Origin: Amycolatopsis suaedae
Lineage (GTDB): Bacteria; Actinomycetota; Actinomycetes; Mycobacteriales; Pseudonocardiaceae
Direction: 5' to 3'
Length of the DNA: 64,000 bases
Assembly: GCF_004214935.1 (NCBI RefSeq)
Contig: NZ_SFCC01000009.1
Span: 186,001-250,000 of the forward strand
Both the position numbers and the translations under genes were made by a program. Shown here piece by piece: positions 41,129 to 50,680 of the stretch. The notes under the pieces were generated by a model. The model did no database searches, had not been told where the DNA came from, and saw only the letters and a list, made by a program, of their open reading frames with translations. Position 1 is the first letter of the stretch. Each line of letters starts with the position of its first letter.

Positions 41129-42193
41129 CTACTCGCCGGGCAGGACGGCCTGACGCGGCGCCGTCCCGGTGCGTGCCGCGGCGAACGCGGCGTCCAGCTC
41201 GTCGAGGCCGAACCGGCCCTCGACCAGCTCGGCGAAGGGGAAGCGACCCTGGTGCTCGGCGAGGAAGCCGACGGCGGTGTGCAGGTCGGCCGGGCGGTAG
41301 TTGTGCACGCCGGTCACCGTGTGCAGGCCGCGGACCACCCGTTCCGGGTCGATGGCGGCCGCGGGGCCGGGCGACACCGTTCCCGCCAGCACCGCGGTAC
41401 CCCCGACAGCCAGCTTGTCCAGACAGGTCGCGACGGCCGCCGGCGCGCCGGACAGCTCGACGGCCACGTCGAACTCACCGGCCGGTTCGCCGACCGCCGC
41501 GGCGCCGAACGCCCTGGCCCGCTCGCGGCGGGCCGGGTCGGGATCGGCGACGTGGACGTGTGCGCCCGCCGTCGCCGCCATGGCCGCGGCGGTCACGCCG
41601 AGCATGCCCGCGCCGGTGATCAGCACGGTCCGGCCCGCCAGGTCGGCCGCCGCGGCACGCAGGGCGGCGACGACGGTCGCGGTGGCACAGGACGCCGGTG
41701 CCGCCACGGCGTCGGGCACCATCGCGGGCACCTCGACGATCGTGGTGCCCGGGAGCAGCACGCAGTGGGTTGCGAACCCGCCGGTCAGCGGCCGGTCGGC
41801 GCGCAACGGCAGGTGGCCGTACTTGCGCAGTTCGCGGCACTTCTGCGGGATGTCCCGCACACAGCGGTCGCACCGGCCGCAGGACGCGGCCACCGACCAG
41901 GTCACCCGCAGCCCTGGCGTCACCGGCGTGCCGTCGAAGCAGCGCGGCGCGGGGTCGCCGACCGCGACGACCGTGCCGACCTGCTCGTGCCCGAGCACAC
42001 CGGGCACCGGCGAGGGCCGCGCACCCGACACGGTGTGCAGGTCGCTGCCGCACACGGTGGCGAGGTCCACCCGCACGAGCGCCTCCCGCGGCCCCGGCGT
42101 GCCGGGGACCTCGGTGGCGACGACGGTGAACGGCCTGCCGGCGCCGTCCCAGCGGGCGTAGCGGGCGGTGATGGTGTCGATCAGCGAGGTCAC
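41129..42193 (-). CDS. Phosphonate-associated zinc alcohol dehydrogenase (TIGR03366-like)
   Basis: A 354-residue medium-chain dehydrogenase. The catalytic zinc site is formed by VCGSDLHT and LGHEQVG, the structural zinc by CGRCDRCVRDIPQKC, and NAD binds at TGAGMLGVTAAAMA. The sequence fits the group proposed to act in phosphonate catabolism (TIGR03366, HpnZ), for which no reaction is proven to my knowledge. The start is uncertain: I take the GTG at 42193; GTG at 42202 or 42229 are in frame. It is convergent with the regulator gene (7-bp gap) and has its own operator at 42217-42230. Confidence 0.87.
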   Translation of the reverse strand: MTSLIDTITARYARWDGAGRPFTVVATEVPGTPGPREALVRVDLATVCGSDLHTVSGARPSPVPGVLGHEQVGTVVAVGDPAPRCFDGTPVTPGLRVTWSVAASCGRCDRCVRDIPQKCRELRKYGHLPLRADRPLTGGFATHCVLLPGTTIVEVPAMVPDAVAAPASCATATVVAALRAAAADLAGRTVLITGAGMLGVTAAAMAATAGAHVHVADPDPARRERARAFGAAAVGEPAGEFDVAVELSGAPAAVATCLDKLAVGGTAVLAGTVSPGPAAAIDPERVVRGLHTVTGVHNYRPADLHTAVGFLAEHQGRFPFAELVEGRFGLDELDAAFAAARTGTAPRQAVLPGE

Positions 42194-42216
42194 GGCTCGC
42201 ACCGTCGCACGCCCGC

Positions 42217-42230
42217 CTTGTATAGACAAG
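42217..42230. promoter_or_regulatory. Candidate PhnF-like operator before the dehydrogenase
   Basis: CTTGTATAGACAAG is an inverted repeat (CTTGT/ACAAG, 4-bp centre), close to the short T-G-T-n4-A-C-A type of HutC-family operators. It lies 23 bp before the dehydrogenase start and shares CTTGTATA with the phnD promoter site. Confidence 0.6.
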
Positions 42231-42288
42231 TAATGCCGGGGAAAGCCAGGGTGAACACCACCATCGTCCGAGGCCGCATACTCGGCCG

Positions 42289-42726
42289 ATGGACTTCGAC
42301 GTCGACGAGTTCCTGACCCGCCCGCTCACCGCGCGGGTCGCCACCAACGGGCCGACCGTGCGCCCGACCTGGTTCCTCTGGGAGGACCGGACGTTCTGGA
42401 TCCTTACCGGCCCGTGGGCCACGCTTCCGGAGCGGGTCAGGGCCGATCCCGCGCTCGCGCTCGTCGTCGACGAATGCGACCTCGCCACCGGAGTGGTCCG
42501 GCAGGTCATCGCCAGGGGGCGCGCCGAGATCCTGCCCTTCGACATCCCGCGCGGACGCCGCAAGCTGACCCGCTACCTCGGCACCGACGAGGCGGGCTGG
42601 GACCCGCGGTTCCGCGACTACCTGCTCGGCGACCCCGCGGAGAAGGGCACCGTCTGGCTGCGGATGAGCCCGGACCGGCTCACCGCCACCGACCTCAGCT
42701 ACGCCGTCGCTGTGAAGCTGAGCTAA
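42289..42726 (+). CDS. Pyridoxamine 5'-phosphate oxidase-like (flavin/F420-binding) protein
   Basis: A 145-residue split-barrel protein. The start FLTRPLTARVATNGPTVRPTWFLWEDRTFWI and the later LALVVDECDLATGVVRQVIARGRAEI are the usual beta strands of the PNPOx-like fold, which binds FMN or F420 at a dimer interface. No substrate can be given. ATG start at 42289 with no strong ribosome site; it stands alone between two promoters. Confidence 0.87.
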   Translation: MDFDVDEFLTRPLTARVATNGPTVRPTWFLWEDRTFWILTGPWATLPERVRADPALALVVDECDLATGVVRQVIARGRAEILPFDIPRGRRKLTRYLGTDEAGWDPRFRDYLLGDPAEKGTVWLRMSPDRLTATDLSYAVAVKLS

Positions 42727-42784
42727 CAAGCGACTTCAGAAAGTCCCGATGGACTGCACAGCGGGGCGCGGCCAGACTGCTCGC

Positions 42785-43815
42785 ATGAAGGCACTCATCA
42801 AGGTCGCTGAGGGCCCGGGCCTGGAGTACACCGACGTCCCGGACCCGCGGCCGGGGCCGAACGACGTCGTCGTACGTGTGCTGCGGACCGGCATCTGCGG
42901 CACCGACCTGCACATCGACGCGTGGGACGACTGGGCCGCGAAGACCATCACCGCGCCGCTGGTGGTCGGCCACGAGTTCGTCGGCGAGGTCGTCGAGACC
43001 GGCGCGGCCGTCACCGCCGCCAAGCCGGGCGACCTGGTCAGCGGCGAGGGCCACCTGGTCTGCGGCACCTGCCGCAACTGCAAGGCAGGCAGACGTCACC
43101 TGTGTGCCAACACCCGCGGCCTCGGTGTGCACCGCGACGGCGCCTTCGCCGAGTACGCGATGCTGCCCGAGCAGAACGTCTGGGTGCACCGCAACCCGGT
43201 CGACCTCGACGTCGCGGCGATCTTCGACCCGTTCGGCAACGCCGTGCACACCGCGCTGTCCTTCCCGGTCATCGGCGAGGACGTGCTGATCACCGGCGCC
43301 GGCCCGATCGGCCTCATGGCCGCCGCGGTCGCCCGGCACGCCGGTGCGCGGCACGTCGCCATCACCGACGTCAGCCCGCACCGGCTGGAGCTGGCCAAGC
43401 AGGTCGGCGTCGATCTCGCGCTGGACGTCGGCACCGCCTCGATCGCCGACGCGCCGGGGATGCTCGGCATGTCCGAGGGCTTCGACGTCGGCATGGAGAT
43501 GTCCGGCCAGCCCAGCGCACTGCGCGCGATGATCGACGGCATGGCACACGGCGGCCGGATCGCCCTGCTCGGCCTGCCCGCGACGCAGTTCCCGGTCGAC
43601 TTCAGCAGCATCGTGCTGAAGATGCTGCACATCAAGGGAATCTACGGCCGGGAGATGTTCGAGACCTGGTACTCGATGTCGGTGCTGCTGGAGGCCGGCC
43701 TCGACCTGAGCCCGGTCATCACACACCGGTACCGCAGTGCCGACTACGCCCAGGCGTTCGCCACCGCACGGCAGGGAAACTGCGGCAAGATCATTCTCGA
43801 TTGGACGGAGGACTG

Positions 43816-43816
<1 letters not shown>
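42785..43816 (+). CDS. tdh: L-threonine 3-dehydrogenase
   Basis: A 343-residue zinc- and NAD-dependent enzyme that oxidises threonine to 2-amino-3-ketobutyrate. The catalytic zinc residues are Cys38 (GICGTDLHIDAWDDW) and His63-Glu64 (VGHEF); the structural zinc uses Cys93, Cys96, Cys99 and Cys107 (CGTCRNCKAGRRHLC). The NAD site is ITGAGPIGLMAAAVARHAGA. Length matches E. coli Tdh (341). The ATG at 42785 lacks a clear ribosome site. The stop shares its last base with the kbl start, so both steps of threonine breakdown are made together. Confidence 0.95.
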
Positions 43817-45003
<1,187 letters not shown>

Positions 45004-45908
45004 CGAGCAGGCCGTCCAGCACGGTACGGATGAGCGGATGCTCCTCGCTGCCGCGCCGGACGGCCACGAACACCCGCCGCCGCGGTGCCGACCGCCCGAT
45101 CGGCACCGCGACGGCGCCGTCGGCCGCGGTGAACGCGTTGCGCGGCACCAGCGCGATGCCCGCGCCCGCGGCGACCAGCGCGACGATCGCGCTGAAGTCG
45201 TCGGAGGTGTGCGTGACCCGCGGGCTCGCGCCGGCGAGTTCGACGACGTCGCGGCACGGGTTGCCGGGCAGCGGCGCGATCCAGTCGTCGTCACCGCCGG
45301 ACAGCTCCTTCAGGCCGATCGATCGGCGGCCGGCCAGCCGGTGGCCTGCCGGAAGCACCGCGTCGAACGGTTCGCTGTACAGCGGGTAGCGGATGACCCG
45401 CAGGTCGGTGCGGTGCGAGGGCCGGTACTCCTCGGTGATCGCGACGTCGATCTCGCCGTCGAGCAGCAGCGGCAGGCTGGTGTGCCCCTCGGCGTCGCGA
45501 ACCACCACCGTGACGTCCGGTGTGGACTGCCGCAGCCGCTGGATCGCGGGCGCGACCACCTGCGTGATGGCCGAGGCGAAGCTGGCCAGCTCGACCCGGC
45601 CGCGGGCGCCGGTGGTGAACGAGGCCAGCGTGGCCTGCGCCCGTTCCAGCTCGGCGGTGACGGCGTTGGCGTGCTGGACGAGCAGCTCACCGGCCGCGGT
45701 CAGCGACACCCGCCTGCCCCGGCGGTGTAGCAGCTCCTGCCCGGTCTCGGCCTCCAGGGTGGCCAGCTGCTGGGACACGGCCGACGGCGTCAGGTGCAGT
45801 GCCTCGCCCGCCGCGGTCACCGTGCCGTGGTCGGCCAGCGCCTGCAGCACCCGGAGCCTGCGGGGATCAATCTGTGTCATCTGTCCTCGCTCCGCTCGGA
45901 CGTCGTTC

Positions 45909-45992
45909 GGGCCCCCTTAGTCGGCGTCTTCCCTCCTCGCCGTCGGCCGCGGAGCGGCCTTTGGGCTCGTCAGTCCAGACGCCGACGGGCCC
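45909..45992. repeat. Structured intergenic element with nested inverted repeats
   Basis: The outer arms are GGGCCC (45909-45914) plus GTCGGCGTCT (45920-45929) and, facing them, AGACGCCGAC (45977-45986) plus GGGCCC (45987-45992); a 5-base bulge interrupts the left side. Inside sits a second hairpin, GGCCGC-GGA-GCGGCC (about 45945-45959). It fills most of the 152-bp gap between the LysR and VanY-like genes, both on the minus strand. It could be a terminator of the VanY-like gene, a structured RNA or a dispersed repeat. Confidence 0.65.
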
Positions 45993-46032
45993 GACCGGTG
46001 CGGGTCAGCTTGCCACGATGCAGGTCACCCGG

Positions 46033-46608
46033 TCATTGTCCGGTGGCGCTGGGCAGGAGAGCGGGACACCCCGCCGTCGCGTAGGACGCGTCGTACTCGA
46101 AATGCCACTTCTCGTTGTCGTAGCGGCGGCACCAGCCCAGCTTGCCGCCGTTGCGCTCGACCCAGGCGGCCGACGCCAGCGGCTGGATGTCCACCGCGAT
46201 TCCCTTGACGTGCATCGACTTGTCCGGCGGCAGCACGTACCGGCCGGCCAGCTCGGGGGTGCCGAACCGCCGGACGGCGTCGTCGAACTCGTGTTGCTGC
46301 TGGCCCGCGCTGCGCTTGCCGTCGTTCACGCACAGTTTCACCCCGGCCGCCTCGGCGGCCGAGCGCAGCCGGTTCCATGCTTCCAGCACGTCCGGCCGCA
46401 GTCCCTCGGGCTGCTCGTCGACGTAGCGCTGGTCCAGTGAGCACTGCGGGCCGGTCGTCGGGCCGGGGACGTAGTCGACGACGAACTCCGCCCGCCCGGC
46501 GGCCCGGTCGACGGTGAGTGGCGTCTCGACGGCGGTGGCCAGGCCCACCAGGGCCGCCACCGCGAGCGTCACCGCCACCACCACGCTGATCAGGAGTCTG
46601 CCGGACAC
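46033..46608 (-). CDS. VanY-like D-Ala-D-Ala carboxypeptidase (peptidase M15B)
   Basis: A 191-residue membrane-anchored or exported zinc peptidase. The N-terminal hydrophobic segment (about residues 5-27) is followed by an M15B domain with the zinc site SMHVKGIAVDI (about 132-142) and EKWHFEY (about 167-173). Four cysteines (PQCSLD, KLCVND, GWCRRY, AGCPAL) could form two disulfides. It would trim the D-Ala from peptidoglycan stems; no vancomycin-resistance genes are near, so a cell-wall housekeeping role is more likely. GTG start. Confidence 0.88.
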   Translation of the reverse strand: MSGRLLISVVVAVTLAVAALVGLATAVETPLTVDRAAGRAEFVVDYVPGPTTGPQCSLDQRYVDEQPEGLRPDVLEAWNRLRSAAEAAGVKLCVNDGKRSAGQQQHEFDDAVRRFGTPELAGRYVLPPDKSMHVKGIAVDIQPLASAAWVERNGGKLGWCRRYDNEKWHFEYDASYATAGCPALLPSATGQ

Positions 46609-46657
46609 CGCATCGAAGCTACCGATGTGGTCTACGCCACCGCCAGTGTTGGTGATC

Positions 46658-46696
46658 CTGCCCTCAGATCGTCCATTTCGGACAACCTGAGGGCAG
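46658..46696. terminator. Hairpin after the MmpL gene
   Basis: CTGCCCTCAG (46658-46667) pairs with CTGAGGGCAG (46687-46696), with an inner GTCC/GGAC stem in the loop. It begins 5 bp beyond the MmpL stop codon and is the probable terminator of the TetR-MmpL unit; the VanY-like gene's promoter must lie between it and 46608. Confidence 0.7.
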
Positions 46697-46701
46697 TTCG
46701 C

Positions 46702-48858
46702 TCACCGGCTGGAGCCGACCAGTTCCCGCTTCTCGTCCGGGTCGTCCTCCAGCGCGCTGCCCTCGACGTCGAGCGCCGGCAGCCAGCGCAGCCAGCTCGG
46801 CAGCCACCAGGCCCGCTCGCCGAGCAGCGCCAATGCGGCCGGGACCAGCACCATCCTGACCACAAAGGCGTCCACCAGGATGCCGATCGCCAGCGCGAAC
46901 GCGATCGACTTGATCGTGGCGTCACCGGCGGGGACGAAGCCGGCGAAGACCGAGAACATGATCAGCGCCGCCGCGACGACGACCGGGGCGGCCTGCCGGA
47001 AGCCGGACACGACGGCGTCCCGGGAGGACAGCCCGCGATGGTGTGCCTCGTGCATGCGTGAGACCAGGAACACCTGGTAGTCCATGGCGAGCCCGAACAG
47101 GATGCCGATGACGATGATCGGGGTCAGGCTGATCAGCGGGCCGGTGCTGTCAAGGTTGACCGCGTCGCCCAGCCAGCCCCACTGGAACACCGCGACGGTC
47201 GCGCCGAGCGACGCGCCGATGGTCAGCAGGAACCCGAACACGCCGACGAGCGGCACCAGCAGGGACCGGAAGACCAGCACGAGCAGCAGCAGCGCCAGGC
47301 CGACGACCACCACCAGGTAGACCGGCAGGGCGGCGTCCAGGGTCACCGCCACGTCCACGCTGACCGCCGTGGCTCCGGTGACCGACGCGGTGACGCCGTC
47401 GAGCCCGGACAGCTTGCCGCGGATGTCGGTGACCAGCTGCTCGGTCGCCTCGCTGGTCGGCCCGGACTTCGGGATGACCGTGACCAGCGCGGCGCTGCGG
47501 TCGGCGTTGGGCATGGCGGGCGCGACCATGGCGACGTCGTCCAGCGGCTGGATCAGCTGCCCCGCCTGGGCGGCGGCGGCCGGGGCGTCGCGGCCCTCGA
47601 TCAGGACGACCAGCGGGCCGTTGACCCCGGCGCCGAAGTTCTCCGCGATGAGCTGCTCGGCGCGGGCCTGGGTGGAGCCCTCCGGCTGACGCGGGACGAG
47701 CGTCGTCTGCAGGGAGAACAGCGGGACGGCGACGACGGCGAGGCCGACGACCGTCACCAGCAGCGCGGGCAGCCGTCCGCGGACGACGGTGCGCACCCAG
47801 CCACCGAACACGCCGCGCTCGGGCCGGGGACCGGCACCGGAGCGCTCCCGCTTGGGCAGGACGCGGCGGCCGAGGTAGCTGAGCACTGCCGGGACGAGCG
47901 TGACGGCGATGAGCACGGCCACGACGATGGTCGCCGCGGCGGCGATACCCATCTGGGTCAGGAACGGGATACCGGCGACGGCCAGCCCGGCCAGCGCGAT
48001 GACGACGGTGAGCCCGGCCGTGACCACCGCGGACCCGGCGGTGCCGACGGCCGTGGCGATGGCGGGGCCGACGTCGGCGCCGTCGCGGAGTTCCTGCCGG
48101 TAGCGGTTGATGATGAACAGGGCGTAGTCGATGCCGACGGCCAGGCCCAGCATCGTGGCCAGGATCGGGGTCGTGGACTGCAGGTCCATGAAGCCGGTGG
48201 CGATGGTGACGCCCAGTGCGCCGATCCCGACGCCGACGGCCGCCGTGAGCAGGTTCATCCCGGCCACGGCCAGCGAACCGTAGGTGAGCGCCAGGATCAG
48301 CAGGGCGACGACGACACCGATCACCTCGGCCGCGCCGCCGATCTCCGGTGGCGCGGTCATGGCCTCACCGGTGACCTCGACCGTCAGCCCGCCGGCGCGG
48401 GCGGACTCGGCGGCCGCGAGCAGCGCGTCCCGCTGTTCGGGCTTCATGTCGCCGACGGTGGAGTTGTAGGTGACCGTGCTGTAGGCGGTGTCGAGGGCGG
48501 GATTGACCGTCGGGGCCGCCGGGTCGAGCGGGTTGCTGGCGCTGGCGACGCCGGGCAGCGTCCGCAGCTCGGCGACCAGGTCGTTCACGGCCTTGGTCTG
48601 GGGCGGTGCGACCAGTTTCTGCCCGTCGGGTGCGCGGACCACGACGCGGGCGGTCGCCCCGCCGGAGCCGAACTCGCTCTGGATGCGCTCCATCGCGGTC
48701 GTGGACTCCTGGCCGGGGATGGAGAAGCTGTTCGAGGTGGTGCCGGACAGCGTGACCGCGCCGACCGCGGTCGCCGCCAGTACGAGCAGCCAGACGATCA
48801 CCACCGGCAGCCGGCGGCGGTGCGCGCCGAGTCCGAGTCGGTACAGCAGGCGTGCCAT
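46702..48858 (-). CDS. MmpL-type (RND superfamily) membrane transporter
   Basis: A 718-residue transporter with two repeated halves, each with one membrane segment, a large extracytoplasmic loop and a five-segment bundle. GIDYALFIINRYRQELRDG (about residue 233-251) and GLAMDYQVFLVSRMHEAHH (about 585) are the paired motifs that carry the proton-relay Asp residues. The family exports lipids or drugs across the membrane. It follows the TetR gene by 5 bp, with GGAAAGG inside the end of that gene serving as ribosome site, and is therefore probably repressed by it. Confidence 0.94.
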   Translation of the reverse strand: MARLLYRLGLGAHRRRLPVVIVWLLVLAATAVGAVTLSGTTSNSFSIPGQESTTAMERIQSEFGSGGATARVVVRAPDGQKLVAPPQTKAVNDLVAELRTLPGVASASNPLDPAAPTVNPALDTAYSTVTYNSTVGDMKPEQRDALLAAAESARAGGLTVEVTGEAMTAPPEIGGAAEVIGVVVALLILALTYGSLAVAGMNLLTAAVGVGIGALGVTIATGFMDLQSTTPILATMLGLAVGIDYALFIINRYRQELRDGADVGPAIATAVGTAGSAVVTAGLTVVIALAGLAVAGIPFLTQMGIAAAATIVVAVLIAVTLVPAVLSYLGRRVLPKRERSGAGPRPERGVFGGWVRTVVRGRLPALLVTVVGLAVVAVPLFSLQTTLVPRQPEGSTQARAEQLIAENFGAGVNGPLVVLIEGRDAPAAAAQAGQLIQPLDDVAMVAPAMPNADRSAALVTVIPKSGPTSEATEQLVTDIRGKLSGLDGVTASVTGATAVSVDVAVTLDAALPVYLVVVVGLALLLLVLVFRSLLVPLVGVFGFLLTIGASLGATVAVFQWGWLGDAVNLDSTGPLISLTPIIVIGILFGLAMDYQVFLVSRMHEAHHRGLSSRDAVVSGFRQAAPVVVAAALIMFSVFAGFVPAGDATIKSIAFALAIGILVDAFVVRMVLVPAALALLGERAWWLPSWLRWLPALDVEGSALEDDPDEKRELVGSSR

Positions 48859-48863
48859 GTCGA

Positions 48864-49466
48864 TCAGGCCTTTCCGTGTTCGGTTTCCGGGCGCGCGGCG
48901 TGGTGGTAGCCGAGTGCGTCCAGGCAGGTCGCGACGATGTGCGGCCGCCAGCCGGTGCGCTCACCGGCGCGGTTGGCGGCCAGGCTGAGGACCGCGAGGG
49001 CGCTCAGCGCGCCCATCACCCGCACCAGCCGTTCGGGGTCCCCCGTTTGGGGATCGAGTGCGAAGATCTCGAAGATCCGGCCACCGTCGCCGGCGATGTC
49101 GCCGGTCTTGGGGTCGGAGGTGTCCGGATGGCTCAGCGGGCCGAGTGCCAGCGCGACCAGACCCGGCCGGTCCAGTGCGATGTCGACCAGCAACTCCAGT
49201 GCCCGCCGGTCTCGCGCCTGCCCGGGGGGCAGGTCGGCGACCATGCCGTGGACCCGCTCGCTCTGCACCCTCACCACGTCCTGTGCGGCTGTGAACAGGG
49301 CATCCTTGGTGGGGAAGTGGTGCAGCAGGCCGGCCTTGGACAGCCCGACGGCATCCGCGACGGCCTGCAGCGACGTCTGGGCGAAGCCGTGCTGCGCGAA
49401 CAGGCTGGCCGCGCCTTCGAGGATTTCCTCGTCGACGTGCTCTCGGAACGATCGGGGCATGCCCAC
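48864..49466 (-). CDS. TetR family regulator of the MmpL-type transporter
   Basis: A 198-200 residue regulator with a helix-turn-helix at about 20-60 (TSLQAVADAVGLSKAGLLHHFPTK) and a helical ligand domain. The start may be GTG at 49466 or ATG at 49460 (MPRSFREHV); neither has a ribosome site, so the message may be leaderless. Repeated CCGACC/GGTCGG half-sites lie 20-60 bp upstream. It forms one unit with the MmpL gene. Confidence 0.9.
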   Translation of the reverse strand: MGMPRSFREHVDEEILEGAASLFAQHGFAQTSLQAVADAVGLSKAGLLHHFPTKDALFTAAQDVVRVQSERVHGMVADLPPGQARDRRALELLVDIALDRPGLVALALGPLSHPDTSDPKTGDIAGDGGRIFEIFALDPQTGDPERLVRVMGALSALAVLSLAANRAGERTGWRPHIVATCLDALGYHHAARPETEHGKA

Positions 49467-49485
49467 GACGTTAACAGCGTTTACG

Positions 49486-49520
49486 ACCGGATCGGTCGGC
49501 TAACCGACCATTTCGGTCGG
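49486..49520. promoter_or_regulatory. Cluster of CCGACC/GGTCGG half-sites, candidate TetR operator
   Basis: GGTCGG (49494-49499), CCGACC (49504-49509) and GGTCGG (49515-49520) alternate in orientation with spacers of 4 and 5 bp, and ACCG/CGGT overlaps at 49486-49496. Two overlapping inverted repeats result, which could hold two TetR dimers in front of the TetR-MmpL unit. Confidence 0.6.
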
Positions 49521-49594
49521 AGACCTTCGTCACCTCACCGAGTGAAGCTGTCGATCACGCTCCGATACCGAAATGTGGAGAAACCTGGTGACTA

Positions 49595-49606
49595 TGGTCT
49601 TGACCA
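49595..49606. promoter_or_regulatory. DasR-like operator before the sugar PTS operon
   Basis: TGGTCTTGACCA differs at one base from the TGGTCTAGACCA core bound by the GntR-type regulator DasR in actinobacteria. It lies 100 bp before the 1-phosphofructokinase start. DasR usually controls N-acetylglucosamine and PTS genes, so the operon may belong to that regulon or to a related GntR protein. Confidence 0.5.
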
Positions 49607-49705
49607 CACCAGGCGAAACAATGTAAACACAACGATACACAGATGAAACGGCAGCAAGGCCACATGCTGAACTGTCGTACGGGCATCCGCGACGGAGACG
49701 CCAAC

Positions 49706-50680
49706 ATGATCGTGACGGTGACGCTCAACCCGAGCCTCGATCGGACCATTGAGGTGTCCCAGCTGGTCCCGGGTGCGATGATGCGTGCGACCGGCACGTG
49801 GCTGGACCCCGGCGGCAAGGGGGTCAACGTCGCCAGGGCGCTCACCGTGCACGGTATCCCTTCCTGTGCCGTCGTTCCACGCAACGGAGCCGCGGGTGAC
49901 GAGCTGGTGGCGCTGCTCATCGCCGGTGGTATCGACGTGCGTGCCGTCGCGGTCAGCGGTTACACGCGATCCAACGTCAGCCTCACCGAACCCGACGGAA
50001 CCGTCACGAAGGTCAACGAACCGGGCGGGCAGCTCGGCGAGGCCGACCTCGAGGACATCGTGCGCACCGTGCTGGCCGCCGCCGAGCAGGCGGAGTGGGT
50101 GGTGGCCAGCGGCAGCCTGCCGCCGGGCGTGCCCGACACGTTCTACGCCGAACTCGGGCACGCGCTGCGTGATCTCGGCGTGCGGTTCGCGGTGGACACG
50201 TCCGGTCCGGCGCTGCGGGCCGCCCTCGCGGCGGAGCCCGCGCTGGTCAAGCCGAACCGGGACGAGCTCGCCGAGTTCGCGGGGCACCCGATCACCACCG
50301 TCGCCGACGTGGTGCGCGTGGCCGAGCGGATGCGGCGCGACGGCGCGGGCACCGTGCTCGCCAGCCTCGGAGCCGACGGCGCGGTGCTGGTCGACGCACG
50401 GGGTGTGCGGTGTGGCGATTCGCCGGTCGACGGCGGCGGACGCAGTTCGGTCGGAGCAGGCGACGCGATGCTCGCCGGGTTCCTGGCCGCCGGCAGCACC
50501 GGTGGTGACGCACTGGTCGAAGCCTTGTCGTGGGGGGCCGCGGCGGTCCGGATGCCGGGCAGTCGCATGCCGGCGCCGGAGGACGTGGACCGGTCCACGG
50601 TCCGCCTCCACCAGCCGCCGGACCTTTCCCGGCCGTTGAGCGGTCCCCATGAGGTGTACGGATTGGAGCAGATTCGATGA
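49706..50680 (+). CDS. 1-Phosphofructokinase family sugar kinase
   Basis: A 324-residue PfkB-family kinase. The opening MIVTVTLNPSLDRTIEV, GGKGVNVARAL (about residue 39) and VKPNRDEL are typical of FruK/LacC-type enzymes. The late RSSVGAGDAMLAGFLA holds the anion hole and catalytic Asp. It would phosphorylate fructose 1-phosphate or tagatose 6-phosphate. GGAGACG stands before the ATG at 49706. The stop overlaps the PTS permease gene by 4 bp, so it probably handles the sugar phosphate that this PTS delivers. Confidence 0.92.
   Translation: MIVTVTLNPSLDRTIEVSQLVPGAMMRATGTWLDPGGKGVNVARALTVHGIPSCAVVPRNGAAGDELVALLIAGGIDVRAVAVSGYTRSNVSLTEPDGTVTKVNEPGGQLGEADLEDIVRTVLAAAEQAEWVVASGSLPPGVPDTFYAELGHALRDLGVRFAVDTSGPALRAALAAEPALVKPNRDELAEFAGHPITTVADVVRVAERMRRDGAGTVLASLGADGAVLVDARGVRCGDSPVDGGGRSSVGAGDAMLAGFLAAGSTGGDALVEALSWGAAAVRMPGSRMPAPEDVDRSTVRLHQPPDLSRPLSGPHEVYGLEQIR

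Noticed and set aside
45909..45992. tRNA gene
   Set aside because: No anticodon stem, T-loop motif or CCA; the nested stems do not form a cloverleaf.
46033..46608. Vancomycin-resistance gene cluster
   Set aside because: A VanY-like peptidase alone is seen; no vanH, vanA, vanX or two-component genes are near.
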